DNA from: Chryseobacterium aquifrigidense
GTDB taxonomy: Bacteria > Bacteroidota > Bacteroidia > Flavobacteriales > Weeksellaceae
Reading direction: 5' to 3'
Length of the DNA: 64,000 nucleotides
Assembly: GCF_006716485.1 (NCBI RefSeq)
Contig: NZ_VFPD01000001.1
Coordinates: forward strand, 3,268,008-3,332,007
Positions 25,097-34,028 of this stretch are shown here, piece after piece (the first letter of the stretch is position 1; the number at the start of each line of letters is the position of its first letter). A program made the position numbers and the translations under genes. The notes beneath the pieces were generated by a model, which saw only the letters and a program-made list of their open reading frames with translations, had not been told where the DNA came from and did not search any database.

Positions 25097-26534
25097 GTAT
25101 TTAAAGAAGACAAAAATTATCGCAACACTAGGCCCTGCTTCATCGTCGAAGGAAGTTATGTTAGATTTAATGAAAGCGGGTGTTGATATTTTCAGAATAA
25201 ATTTTTCACATGCAGATTACGACTTAGTTCGAAAAAATATTGAAATAATTAGAGAGCTAAACAATGAGTATGGTTATTCTGTAGGAATCTTAGGAGATCT
25301 TCAGGGTCCTAAGCTGAGAGTGGGAGTTGTAAAGGAAGGATCTTATCTGAATCCAGGTGATATTCTAACTTTCACCAATGAAAAGATGGAGGGAGATTCC
25401 ACTAAAGTGTACATGACGTACCAACAGTTTCCACAGGATGTAAAAGTAGGGGAAAGAATCCTTATTGATGATGGGAAACTAATGTTGGAGGTTATCGAAA
25501 CCAATGAAAAGGATACTGTAAAGGCAAAAACTATTCAGGGAGGTCCGTTAAGTTCTAAAAAAGGAGTTAATCTACCTAATACAAATGTTTCTCTTCCTGC
25601 ATTAACAGAAAAAGATATTCAGGATGCTAATTTCATGCTTGACATGGAAGTTGACTGGATTGCCTTATCATTCGTACGCCATGCTCAGGATATTATCGAC
25701 TTGAAGGAGCTTATCAAAGCCCATCCAAACGGTAAATTCAAAACTCCGATTATTGCGAAGATTGAAAAACCTGAAGGGGTAAAAAATATTGAGGAAATCC
25801 TTCTTGAATGCGACGGATTAATGGTAGCTCGTGGAGATCTTGGAGTAGAAGTTCCAATGGAAGAAGTTCCTGCAATCCAGAAAAACCTGGTAGAAAAAGC
25901 AAGATTTTACTCCAAGCCGGTAATCATTGCCACTCAGATGATGGAAACAATGATCAACAGCTTAACGCCAACAAGAGCGGAAGTAAATGACGTAGCCAAC
26001 TCTGTGTTGGATGGAGCTGATGCTGTGATGCTTTCCGGAGAAACTTCAGTAGGTAGATATCCGGTACAGGTTGTGGAAAACATGGCTAAAATTGTAAAGA
26101 ATATCGAAACAACTCATTTCTACCAACACAAAAATGAGCCTATCGAGAAAGATTATAACTGTATCGATGAAAGATTCATTACCAACAGGGTTTGTCTTGC
26201 AGCAGTAAGAATTGCTAAAACAACCAATGTTTCTGCTATTGTAACACTTACTCACTCCGGGTACACTGCATTCCAGCTTGCAGCCCACAGACCAAATTCT
26301 CACATCATCGTATACAGTGGTAACAGAAGAGTTATTACGATGCTGAACCTTCTTTGGGGTGTTCATGCTTATTACTATGATATGAAGAAATCTACGGATG
26401 AAACGATCATTCAGGTAAATATGTTAACGCACAACTATGGTTATATCGAGACCGGAGACTTTGTAATCAACATCAATGCTACTCCATCGTATGAAGGTGG
26501 AAAAACAAATACATTGAGACTGACTACGGTATAA
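25089..26534 (+). CDS. pyk: Pyruvate kinase
   Basis: It catalyses phosphoenolpyruvate + ADP to pyruvate + ATP in glycolysis. The protein has 481 residues. The barrel domain starts KTKIATLGPASSS-like (TKIIATLGPASS), with active-site Lys in IIAKIEKPEGV and the MVARGDLGVE loop. The C-terminal allosteric-type domain ends with SYEGGKTNTLRLTTV. Its stop codon is the first three bases of a 9-unit heptamer repeat. It overlaps the preceding gene by 8 bp. Confidence 0.97.
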   Translation: MNKYLKKTKIIATLGPASSSKEVMLDLMKAGVDIFRINFSHADYDLVRKNIEIIRELNNEYGYSVGILGDLQGPKLRVGVVKEGSYLNPGDILTFTNEKMEGDSTKVYMTYQQFPQDVKVGERILIDDGKLMLEVIETNEKDTVKAKTIQGGPLSSKKGVNLPNTNVSLPALTEKDIQDANFMLDMEVDWIALSFVRHAQDIIDLKELIKAHPNGKFKTPIIAKIEKPEGVKNIEEILLECDGLMVARGDLGVEVPMEEVPAIQKNLVEKARFYSKPVIIATQMMETMINSLTPTRAEVNDVANSVLDGADAVMLSGETSVGRYPVQVVENMAKIVKNIETTHFYQHKNEPIEKDYNCIDERFITNRVCLAAVRIAKTTNVSAIVTLTHSGYTAFQLAAHRPNSHIIVYSGNRRVITMLNLLWGVHAYYYDMKKSTDETIIQVNMLTHNYGYIETGDFVININATPSYEGGKTNTLRLTTV

Positions 26535-26594
26535 GCAATAAGCAATAAGCAATAAGCAATAAGCAATAAGCAATAAGCAATAAGCAATAAGCAA
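26532..26594. repeat. Tandem heptamer (TAAGCAA) x 9
   Basis: Nine exact copies of TAAGCAA begin on the stop codon of pyk (26532-26534). Slippage would change copy number but not the protein, since the stop is the first unit's TAA. The repeat produces spurious LLIAYC open frames on the minus strand. Confidence 0.95.
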
Positions 26595-26618
26595 AATTAC
26601 TTTTTGCAAAAGCATAAA

Positions 26619-26648
26619 AAAATCCCGGAAATTAATTTCCGGGATTTT
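26619..26648. terminator. Terminator between pyk and the aldehyde dehydrogenase gene
   Basis: A perfect inverted repeat AAAATCCCGGAAAT / ATTTCCGGGATTTT, flanked by A and T runs. It sits between two convergent genes and can act for both. Confidence 0.8.
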
Positions 26649-26668
26649 CATTTTTATATGTGATAATT

Positions 26669-26735
26669 TGTCATTCTGAACGAAACGGAGTGAAGTGAAG
26701 AATCTCTGAGATTCCTCGGTTCCCCGGAATGACAT
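26669..26735. repeat. REP-like palindromic element
   Basis: TGTCATTCTG at the left end and CGGAATGACA at the right end are inverted complements. The centre contains AACGAAACGGAGTGAAGTG and AATCTCTGAGATT. This resembles short interspersed elements commonly seen in Bacteroidota intergenic regions. Only one copy is present in the window. Confidence 0.5.
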
Positions 26736-26745
26736 TGTACAGATC

Positions 26746-28038
26746 TTAGTTACCAACAATGGTCTTTGCCGTTACAAACTCTTTTAAAGCTAATAAGGAT
26801 AGTTCTGTTCCATATCCGGAAGCTTTTGATCCTCCGAATGGAAAGCGTGGATCAGAGCTCGTCATGCGGTTGATATTAACTGTTCCTGATTCAAGGTTTG
26901 CAATGAAGAATAGCTGACGGTCTTTATTTTTAGTCCATACCGAATTGGAAAGCCCGAAAGGAATATCATTGGCCATCTGTAAAGCTTCTTCCTCATTTTT
27001 TGCAATCATAACCATACCCAGAGGCCCGAAAAGCTCTTCTTTTAAAATAGGATTTCCTTCCTGAACTCTTATTAAACCAGGTTTAAATTCATTTTCAGAA
27101 ATTCTTTCCAGAGGAATGATGATTTCAGCACCGTTTTCCAATGCTCTGTTGAACTGCGCTTCCAATTCATCAGCAAGATCTGGTCTTGCCATTCCTGCCA
27201 GTTTAGTTTCTTTATCTAATGGATCACCAATTTCATATTTTTTGTATTCTTCAATGAAAACGGGTAAAAATTGGTCTTCAATCTTTTCATCAATGATAAA
27301 TCTTTTTGCTGCAGTACAGGTTTGTCCGCAGTTTTGAAGTCTGGATTTTGCTCCTGCTTTTGCGGCTGCTTCAAGATCTGCATCATCAAAAATGATAAAA
27401 GCATCACTTCCGCCTAATTCAAGTAAAGATTTTTTAATATTTAAACCCGCGATGGAAGCTACTTCTCCTCCGGCTTTTCCACTGCCTGTAAGGCTTACTC
27501 CTTTTACAGCATCATGTTCAAGAATTTCCTTTACAGCTTTATGCCCTACTTCAAGATTCTGAAAAATACCTTCCGGAAAACCTGCCTGTAGAAGAACTTC
27601 TTCAATGGCATTTCCACTTCCGAAACAAATTGAAGCATGTTTCAAAACAATTGTATTTCCAGCTAAAATGGCAGGCGTAGCAAATCTCAATACCTGCCAG
27701 AAAGGAAAGTTCCATGGCATAACCCCTAAGATTACTCCTTTCGGGGCATAATGAACTTCAGAATAAGCAAACTCGGATTCAACTTTTTCTGGTTTTAATA
27801 TATTTTCAGCAGTGGCATAATAATTCATCATTAAAGCACACTTTTCCACTTCAGCAATAGATTCTGAAATGGGTTTATTCATTTCTGTAGTAATTATTTT
27901 CCCAAATTTCTCCGAATTATTCTTTAAAATTTCCGCTGCTTTTGCAATTAACTTCTGCCTTTCCTCAAACGGCACTTTTCTCCACACTGAAAACGCTTTA
28001 TCTGCTTTAATAAGCTTGCTTTCAATTAATTGTTCCAT
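26746..28038 (-). CDS. NAD(P)-dependent aldehyde (succinate-semialdehyde type) dehydrogenase
   Basis: The protein has 430 residues, somewhat shorter than the usual 450-480. Catalytic Cys241 lies in NCGQTCTAAKRF and the general base Glu207 in LLELGGSDAF. The Rossmann-type GSGKAGGEVA loop is present, and the nicotinamide pocket MPWNFPFWQ is near residue 107. The closest subfamily is succinate-semialdehyde dehydrogenase, but substrate cannot be told from sequence. It is monocistronic, convergent with pyk. Confidence 0.9.
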   Translation of the reverse strand: MEQLIESKLIKADKAFSVWRKVPFEERQKLIAKAAEILKNNSEKFGKIITTEMNKPISESIAEVEKCALMMNYYATAENILKPEKVESEFAYSEVHYAPKGVILGVMPWNFPFWQVLRFATPAILAGNTIVLKHASICFGSGNAIEEVLLQAGFPEGIFQNLEVGHKAVKEILEHDAVKGVSLTGSGKAGGEVASIAGLNIKKSLLELGGSDAFIIFDDADLEAAAKAGAKSRLQNCGQTCTAAKRFIIDEKIEDQFLPVFIEEYKKYEIGDPLDKETKLAGMARPDLADELEAQFNRALENGAEIIIPLERISENEFKPGLIRVQEGNPILKEELFGPLGMVMIAKNEEEALQMANDIPFGLSNSVWTKNKDRQLFFIANLESGTVNINRMTSSDPRFPFGGSKASGYGTELSLLALKEFVTAKTIVGN

Positions 28039-28176
28039 AATATAAATTTCTTTTTTAAATTCAGCTAATGAATTTATGAGCGCCTTTATTCTAAAAGCAC
28101 GGTGAAATTAGCAAATTCCATTCCTTAAGGGTCAATAAAATAATGATTTTCTCTATCGGAAGAATATAACTTTATC

Positions 28177-29097
28177 TTACATCATTAGCCATTCATTCAC
28201 AAGACATGCTGCAAGCCTTGCTGTTCTGTCCTGGATATCGAAAGAAGGGTTTACTTCCGCCACATCCAGCGCCACCAATTTTTTATTTTTTAAGATATGT
28301 CTGTAAAAATGCATAAAGGCTGTATCTGCAAAGATACCATTATATGCTGCAGCAGAAACTCCGGGAGCCACTGATGCATTGAAGACGTCCATGCAAATGG
28401 TAAGATAGGCATAATCTACACTCTCCAGCAGTTCATCAATGCGCTGGTAGATGGAGCTAAGATTTTCAAAAAACAGTTCATCTGCCAGGATATATTTCAT
28501 CCCATACTGATGAGCGGTATCAAAAAGCTTCAACGTATTGGAGTTTCTTTGAATTCCTATATGCAGAGAATTGACAGGACCTTCCTGAGCAATCTGCCAG
28601 AATCCTGTTCCTGAGCTTGGTCCTACTCCATCTTCCGGCTGTCGGTTATCAAAATGAGCATCGATATTAATAATACCAATCTTCTGTTCCGGAAAGGCTG
28701 TTTTAACGCCTAAATAATGAGCATATGTCACTTCATGACCTCCGCCAAGTACAAGTGACTTTCCGCCTTTTAAAAGAACTTTTGAAACATTTTTGGCAAG
28801 ATTGTTCTGAGTATTTTCCAGATTGCCATCCTCACAGGTAACATTTCCAAAGTCAAGCATTGAAAAGTCAGGAAGAATTACCGGAAAATTGGACATATTT
28901 TTCCTGATCACATCCGGAGCATCTTTCGCTCCCTGACGGCCTTTGTTTCTCCTTACTCCTTCATCTACAGCAAAACCATGCAATGCAAAATCTCCTGCAG
29001 CAATATTGTCGTAATTACGTTCTTCTTTAACTCTTTGAAATAATCTGTGATAGAGAAGTTCTTCTCCATCCAATCTGCCTTGCCAAATAGTACTCAT
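28177..29097 (-). CDS. hutG: Formimidoylglutamase
   Basis: It hydrolyses N-formimidoyl-L-glutamate to glutamate and formamide, the last step of one histidine-degradation route. The protein has 306 residues in the arginase/ureohydrolase family, with metal ligands His121 (GGGHEVTY), Asp146, His148 and Asp150 (NIDAHFDNR) and the second metal motif CMDVFNASVAPGVSA. It lies about 85 bp downstream of hutI in the same direction, so the pair probably forms an operon. hutH and hutU are not in the window. Confidence 0.9.
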   Translation of the reverse strand: MSTIWQGRLDGEELLYHRLFQRVKEERNYDNIAAGDFALHGFAVDEGVRRNKGRQGAKDAPDVIRKNMSNFPVILPDFSMLDFGNVTCEDGNLENTQNNLAKNVSKVLLKGGKSLVLGGGHEVTYAHYLGVKTAFPEQKIGIINIDAHFDNRQPEDGVGPSSGTGFWQIAQEGPVNSLHIGIQRNSNTLKLFDTAHQYGMKYILADELFFENLSSIYQRIDELLESVDYAYLTICMDVFNASVAPGVSAAAYNGIFADTAFMHFYRHILKNKKLVALDVAEVNPSFDIQDRTARLAACLVNEWLMM

Positions 29098-29181
29098 TAT
29101 TCAGTCATTTGCCTATTGCCTGTTCTTCAATCAGGCATTGGAAAACAGCTGACTGAAGAACAAATATGGTTAATTATAATT

Positions 29182-30405
29182 TTATATCAGATTTCCATCA
29201 ATATAAACAAGTTCAGCTTTCAAGCTTCCCTGATTATACAGAACATTCTGGAAATTATTAGTTTTGAAAGTGACAAAATCTGCTTTTTTCCCTGCTTCCA
29301 ATTGTCCTCTGTCTTCAAGATTCAATGCAAAAGCAGCACGGAAGGTCATTCCTGCCAATACTTCAGCGGTTGTAAGCTTTTGAAAGGTTGCTAAAATAGA
29401 AGCCTGGGTAATTAAATTTCCCATGGGTGCCGATCCCGGATTCCAGTCACTTGCAATGGCTACTATAGCGCCAGCATCTAATAATTTTCTTGCTGGAGTA
29501 AATTTCTCACCTAGCCCTAAGCTTGCACCCGGAAGTGCAGTTGCTACGGTATCAGAATCAGCCAAAAACTGAATATCCTCATCGATTGTTGCTTCCAAAT
29601 GATCCGCTGACTTCGCTCCCACTTCCACTGCAATTCTTGAGCTTCCCGGGGTAAACTGATCTGCGTGAACGGTAATTTCAAAGCCTAATTCCTTTGCTTT
29701 AAGTAAGAATTCTTTACTTTCTTCCGGCTGAAAAGCAGACTTTTCAATAAAGATATCAACTCTGCCCGCCAATTCTTCTTCTTTTACTTTTGGTAAAATT
29801 TCGGTGATGATATATTCAAGATATTCGGGATTGCTTCCTTCAAAATCTCTAGGTTTTAAGTGGGCCGAAAGACAGGTAGGAACTAAAGTGGCTTTAGTCT
29901 CATTCTGTGCTTTTTTTATTATTCTAAGCATTTTCAGCTCGTTTTCCACATCCAGACCGTACCCGCTCTTCACTTCAATAGTTGTAATTCCCAGATCAAC
30001 CAAAAAATTGATTCTTTCAACTAATGTTTTTAATAATTCTTCTTCTGAAGCATTTCTTGTATGCTGTACAGAACTCCAGATTCCGCCGCCGCTTTCCGCG
30101 ATCTCAAGATAAGTTTTCCCTGCATTACGCATGGCAAAATCATTAGCACGGTTTCCTCCGAAACAAATGTGAGTATGTGAATCTACAAAGGCAGGAAGAA
30201 CAACCTGTTCTCCTTCAATGTGTTCAATTTCTATCGTAGGATTTTCTGTTTTTAAAGTTTCAAAATTTCCAACTTTCCGGATGGTGTTCTGATCTACTAC
30301 AATTCCTCCGTCTACAATAATTTCCAGCTGCTCATCGGAAAGCTTTCCTCTTAATGGTAAGTTAGCAAGTGTTACCACCTGCTTGAATGGTCCTATTAAT
30401 TTCAT
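29182..30405 (-). CDS. hutI: Imidazolonepropionase
   Basis: It opens the imidazolone ring to N-formimidoyl-L-glutamate in histidine catabolism. The chosen start (Met at 30403-30405) gives 407 residues, the family length. An upstream Met would add 14 residues with no family support. Metal-binding His are in FVDSHTHICFGGNR, HADQF, and the aspartate is in ASDWNPGSAP. It is an amidohydrolase-fold protein and precedes hutG on the same strand. An imperfect inverted repeat lies between the two genes near 29122-29161. Confidence 0.92.
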   Translation of the reverse strand: MKLIGPFKQVVTLANLPLRGKLSDEQLEIIVDGGIVVDQNTIRKVGNFETLKTENPTIEIEHIEGEQVVLPAFVDSHTHICFGGNRANDFAMRNAGKTYLEIAESGGGIWSSVQHTRNASEEELLKTLVERINFLVDLGITTIEVKSGYGLDVENELKMLRIIKKAQNETKATLVPTCLSAHLKPRDFEGSNPEYLEYIITEILPKVKEEELAGRVDIFIEKSAFQPEESKEFLLKAKELGFEITVHADQFTPGSSRIAVEVGAKSADHLEATIDEDIQFLADSDTVATALPGASLGLGEKFTPARKLLDAGAIVAIASDWNPGSAPMGNLITQASILATFQKLTTAEVLAGMTFRAAFALNLEDRGQLEAGKKADFVTFKTNNFQNVLYNQGSLKAELVYIDGNLI

Positions 30406-30637
30406 TAGTTTAAAGTTAATGCGATGTTTAGATATATGCTGATCCATTTTATATCAATCTCCTTTTTCCAAACATTCAAAATTTCATTAATTTTTATTAA
30501 TAATTTCTTCTCTCAAAAATACTTAAAATATCCCAATTATTTAAATCTTAGCTGTTCTCATTTTCAACGCTGGCTCAAACCTCTGTGTCAATCTCAACGT
30601 TTTCTCAATCTGCCCTTCAACCTTTGTCTAAATTTGC

Positions 30638-30645
30638 TATCTTTG
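30638..30645 (+). promoter_or_regulatory. -7 element upstream of ruvB
   Basis: TATCTTTG lies about 20 bp before the ruvB start codon and fits TAnnTTTG. No TTG at the usual distance was found. Confidence 0.35.
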
Positions 30646-30664
30646 AAGTAAATGAAATGAATTA

Positions 30665-31687
30665 ATGCCAGATTTTTTACATCCAGATAAGGAAAACTAC
30701 TCACGAGAGGAGCTGATGCAGGAAGAACAGATCCGTCCGCAGAGCTTTAAAGATTTTGCGGGACAGAGAAAAACGCTGGAGAACCTTGAGGTTTTTGTTA
30801 CCGCTGCAAAAAGACGTGGCGGAGCACTGGACCATGTCTTATTACACGGTCCGCCGGGACTGGGTAAAACTACTTTAGCCAATATTATCGCTAATGAGCT
30901 TGGGGTAAACTGCAAGGTTACTTCTGGCCCTGTATTGGACAAACCCGGAAGTTTAGCTGGTTTACTAACCAATCTGGAAGAAAATGATGTTCTTTTCATT
31001 GATGAAATCCATCGGCTTTCTCCTGTTGTAGAGGAATATCTGTATTCTGCAATGGAAGATTACAAGATCGATATCATGCTGGAAACAGGTCCTAATGCCA
31101 GAAGTGTACAGATTGGTCTGAATCCTTTTACTCTTGTAGGTGCTACTACAAGAAGTGGTATGCTTACCAAACCAATGCTTGCGCGATTTGGGATTCAAAG
31201 CAGGCTGGAATATTATTCTATTGAACTTTTGTCAACCATTATTCAGAGAAGTGCAAGGGTTTTAGGAGTTGTTATTTATGAAGATGCAGCGATAGAAATT
31301 GCAAGAAGAAGCCGGGGAACACCGAGGATTGCCAATGCATTGCTGAGAAGAGTACGTGATTTTGCAGAGATCAAAGGAAATGGTGAGATTGAGATCAAGA
31401 TTACCAAATATGCTCTGGATTCTTTAAATGTGGATGAATTTGGGTTGGACGAAATGGACAATAAAATTATGCGTGTCATGATTGAAAACTTTAAGGGAAA
31501 ACCGGTTGGTATTTCTGCTCTGGCTACATCTATTGCTGAAAATCCTGAAACACTGGAAGAGGTTTATGAACCGTTTCTGATCCAGGAAGGATTTATTATC
31601 AGAACTCCACGAGGACGGGAAGTTACCGATAAGGCCTACAAACATTTGAATATTACAAGACCTAAAAACCCGGGAGAGCTATTTTAA
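30665..31687 (+). CDS. ruvB: Holliday junction branch migration helicase RuvB
   Basis: RuvB is the hexameric AAA+ motor that, with RuvA, moves Holliday junctions. The protein has 340 residues. Walker A is [11 protein letters not shown] (Lys68) and Walker [11 protein letters not shown] (Asp113-Glu114). The arginine finger and sensor region [15 protein letters not shown] is present, and the winged-helix C-terminus ends with [14 protein letters not shown]. It is preceded by the -7 element at 30638-30645 and followed by a hexamer repeat. Confidence 0.97.
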   Translation: MPDFLHPDKENYSREELMQEEQIRPQSFKDFAGQRKTLENLEVFVTAAKRRGGALDHVLLHGPPGLGKTTLANIIANELGVNCKVTSGPVLDKPGSLAGLLTNLEENDVLFIDEIHRLSPVVEEYLYSAMEDYKIDIMLETGPNARSVQIGLNPFTLVGATTRSGMLTKPMLARFGIQSRLEYYSIELLSTIIQRSARVLGVVIYEDAAIEIARRSRGTPRIANALLRRVRDFAEIKGNGEIEIKITKYALDSLNVDEFGLDEMDNKIMRVMIENFKGKPVGISALATSIAENPETLEEVYEPFLIQEGFIIRTPRGREVTDKAYKHLNITRPKNPGELF

Positions 31688-31714
31688 TTCAAAGTTTTGA
31701 GTTCAAAGTTCAAA

Positions 31715-31744
31715 GGTTAAGGTTAAGGTTAAGGTTAAGGTTAA
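31715..31744. repeat. Tandem hexamer (GGTTAA) x 5
   Basis: Five exact copies of GGTTAA lie between ruvB and the PaiB-like gene, about 25 bp after the ruvB stop. No gene is disrupted. The tract lies just upstream of the next gene's start (31762), so copy number could in principle affect expression. Confidence 0.9.
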
Positions 31745-31761
31745 TGAGAATTGATTAGTTT

Positions 31762-32373
31762 ATGTTTATACCTAAATTATACAGAAGTGAAGATTATGAT
31801 TTGATGAGAGAGATTATCAAAGAAAATTCTTTTGCATTACTGATTTCTTTCGTTGATAAGATACGGGCAACTCATTCTATGATGATGCTTAATGAAGATG
31901 ATCCTGAAAAAGCCTATATTGAAACTCATATTTCAAGAGCTAATCCTCAGGCAAAAACTTTAAAAGATGGTGATGAAGTTCTTTGTGACTTTTTGGGAGC
32001 CCATACTTATATTTCCAGCAGCTGGTATGATCATATTAATGTTTCTACCTGGAATTATGAGGCAGTACAGATTCACGGAAAAGTTGAAATAATGAATCAT
32101 GATGAGCTCTATGCTCATTTGGACAAATTAACGTCCAAATACGAAAGTTTTCAGCAATGTCCGATGATGGTGAAGGATATGGGAAGGGAATTTGTGGAAA
32201 AGGAAATGAAGGGGGCCTTTGGAATTAAAATACTTCCTACCGAAATATTTATCAAACAAAAACTTTCCCAGAACAGAAAAGAGACTGATTTTAATAATAT
32301 TATCAGCCAACTTGAACAATCTGATGATAATGCAAGAAAAATTGCGGAGAAAATGAAATTAATAAAGAAATAA
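31762..32373 (+). CDS. FMN-binding negative transcriptional regulator (PaiB family)
   Basis: The protein has 203 residues. It opens MFIPKLYRSEDYDLMREIIKENSFALL, the typical start of PaiB-type flavin-binding split-barrel proteins. It continues with SSSWY and NVSTWNYEAVQIHG. Bacillus PaiB represses sporulation and protease genes. The role here is unknown, and FMN or PNPOx-fold binding is the safest statement. It is followed by a metallo-beta-lactamase-fold gene 13 bp later. Confidence 0.85.
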   Translation: MFIPKLYRSEDYDLMREIIKENSFALLISFVDKIRATHSMMMLNEDDPEKAYIETHISRANPQAKTLKDGDEVLCDFLGAHTYISSSWYDHINVSTWNYEAVQIHGKVEIMNHDELYAHLDKLTSKYESFQQCPMMVKDMGREFVEKEMKGAFGIKILPTEIFIKQKLSQNRKETDFNNIISQLEQSDDNARKIAEKMKLIKK

Positions 32374-32386
32374 TCAAAATATACAT

Positions 32387-33253
32387 ATGAAGTTATATCC
32401 AATACAATGTGGAAAATTTAAACTGGACGGCGGTGCTATGTTCGGAGTCGTCCCGAAGAGTCTGTGGGAAAAAACGAACCCTGCAGACGAAAAAAACCTG
32501 ATCGAGCTGGGAACCCGTTCTCTGCTTATTGAAGATGGAAAAAAACTGATCCTGGTAGACTGTGGTCTTGGTAACAAACAGGATGATAAATTCTTTGGTC
32601 ACTACTCTCTTTGGGGAGATGATACGCTTGATAAAAATCTTAAAAAATATGGCTTTATAAAGGAGGATATTACGGATGTATTCCTTACTCACCTTCACTT
32701 TGATCACTGTGGTGGAGCTATAGAATGGAATGACGATAAAACCGGATACAGACCAGCCTTTAAAAATGCCAACTTCTGGACGAATGAAAATCACTGGCAG
32801 TGGGCGACAGAGCCTAATGCAAGAGAAAAAGCAAGTTTCCTGAAGGAAAATATTATGCCCATGCAGGAAAGTGGGCAACTTAACTTTCTACCGCTTCCTA
32901 CTACCGGGAACTACGGTTTTGCACCTGATCTGAAAATGGATGTTATCTTCGTAGACGGACATACCGAAAAACAAATGCTTCCGGTAATCCAGTATCAGGA
33001 AAAAACAGTTGTTTTTGCTGCGGATCTTATTCCAACAGCGGGACATATCAACCAGGTATATGTGATGGGTTATGATACAAGACCTCTTTTAACACTGGAA
33101 GAAAAAGGAAAATTCCTTAAGCAGTGTGTAGACAACGAATATTTATTGTTCTTTGAACATGACGCCCATAATGAGCTTGCCAGTCTTAAAATGACCGATA
33201 AAGGGGTAAGACTTGATGAAACGTTTAGCTTTAATGATGTTTTTGGATATTAA
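32387..33253 (+). CDS. Metallo-beta-lactamase-fold hydrolase
   Basis: The protein has 288 residues. It carries the zinc motif THLHFDHCGG (residues around 100-109), the GLGNK start loop and later His/Asp residues (VDGHTEKQML, FAADLIPTAGH). The family includes lactonases, glyoxalase II and others, and substrate cannot be predicted. It follows the PaiB-like gene by 13 bp and is followed by coaE by 9 bp, so three genes may be co-transcribed. Confidence 0.85.
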   Translation: MKLYPIQCGKFKLDGGAMFGVVPKSLWEKTNPADEKNLIELGTRSLLIEDGKKLILVDCGLGNKQDDKFFGHYSLWGDDTLDKNLKKYGFIKEDITDVFLTHLHFDHCGGAIEWNDDKTGYRPAFKNANFWTNENHWQWATEPNAREKASFLKENIMPMQESGQLNFLPLPTTGNYGFAPDLKMDVIFVDGHTEKQMLPVIQYQEKTVVFAADLIPTAGHINQVYVMGYDTRPLLTLEEKGKFLKQCVDNEYLLFFEHDAHNELASLKMTDKGVRLDETFSFNDVFGY

Positions 33254-33262
33254 TTTTTAATT

Positions 33263-33892
33263 ATGGAAGAATTACATTCAGAAACACAGCAGACAGAACC
33301 GGAACCAGCACCCAAGATTATTGGTTTAACAGGAGGAATAGGTTCCGGGAAAACCACAGTAGCGCGCTTTATAGAGGAATTCGGTTTTCCGGTTTATTAT
33401 TCCGATGACAGAGCGAAAGCTATAGTTAATGAGAGTGAAGATCTGAAAATAAAAATCAAAGAACTTCTTGGTGAAGATGCTTACGATGGAAACGGATTGT
33501 ATGACAGAAAATTTGTAGCAGATAAGGTTTTTAATAACAGAGATCTGCTTCAGCAGTTGAACGAAATTATTCATCCTGCTGTAAAAATTGATTTTGAAAA
33601 CTGGCTTAAGAAACAGAGCAAGTATCTAGTTTTTAAAGAAACAGCTTTATTGTTTGAACTAAAGCTTAACAGGCAATGTTATAAATCTCTTCTGGTAACA
33701 GCCGAGGATAACATCAGAATCAAAAGAGTAATGGACAGGGATAATAAAACCTACCGTGAGGTAGAAGCTGTCATGGAAAAACAAATGCCTGAAAGGGATA
33801 AAATTAAAATGGCAGACTGCATTATCTACAATAATACCAATCTGGAAGAATTAAAAGAAGAAACAGAAAAAGTGATCTTCAATATTGAATAA
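33263..33892 (+). CDS. coaE: Dephospho-CoA kinase
   Basis: It phosphorylates dephospho-CoA in the last step of coenzyme A synthesis. The protein has 209 residues: P-loop GLTGGIGSGKTTVA (about residues 22-35) followed by FPVYYSDDRAKAIV and the lid region with KRVMDRDNKTYREV. The N-terminus carries about 18 extra Glu/Pro-rich residues before the P-loop. Terminator at 33897-33926 ends the run. Confidence 0.94.
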   Translation: MEELHSETQQTEPEPAPKIIGLTGGIGSGKTTVARFIEEFGFPVYYSDDRAKAIVNESEDLKIKIKELLGEDAYDGNGLYDRKFVADKVFNNRDLLQQLNEIIHPAVKIDFENWLKKQSKYLVFKETALLFELKLNRQCYKSLLVTAEDNIRIKRVMDRDNKTYREVEAVMEKQMPERDKIKMADCIIYNNTNLEELKEETEKVIFNIE

Positions 33893-33896
33893 ATAA

Positions 33897-33926
33897 AAAC
33901 TCGTTAGAACCTTTTCTAACGAGTTT
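33897..33926 (+). terminator. Terminator after coaE
   Basis: AACTCGTTAGAA / TTCTAACGAGTT flank a 4-nt loop and are followed by a T run. It is directly downstream of the coaE stop. Confidence 0.85.
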
Positions 33927-33982
33927 TTTTCTGCAAAAAATATTTCCTGAAGGGATGGATTCATCCGGGATCTTTTACAAAA

Positions 33983-34008
33983 AATAAGCCTCCATCTGGA
34001 GGCTTATT
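33983..34008 (-). terminator. Terminator after the FnIII/GEVED gene
   Basis: AATAAGCCTCC, loop ATCT, GGAGGCTTATT, a perfect 11-bp stem with A/T runs on both sides, about 20 bp past the minus-strand stop. Confidence 0.8.
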
Positions 34009-34028
34009 CTATTTGAAATTTAAATAAT

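Noticed and set aside
26532..26594. Possible CRISPR array
   Set aside because: Units are 7 bp without spacers, so it is a simple tandem repeat.
26424..26759. Open frame with repeated LLIAYC on the minus strand
   Set aside because: It is produced by the TAAGCAA repeat and covers the end of pyk antisense.
29122..29161. Imperfect inverted repeat between hutI and hutG as terminator
   Set aside because: Long loop and no U-run. It may be a chance or attenuator structure.
30424..30651. 75-codon frame between hutI and ruvB
   Set aside because: Composition is not protein-like and the region contains the ruvB promoter element.
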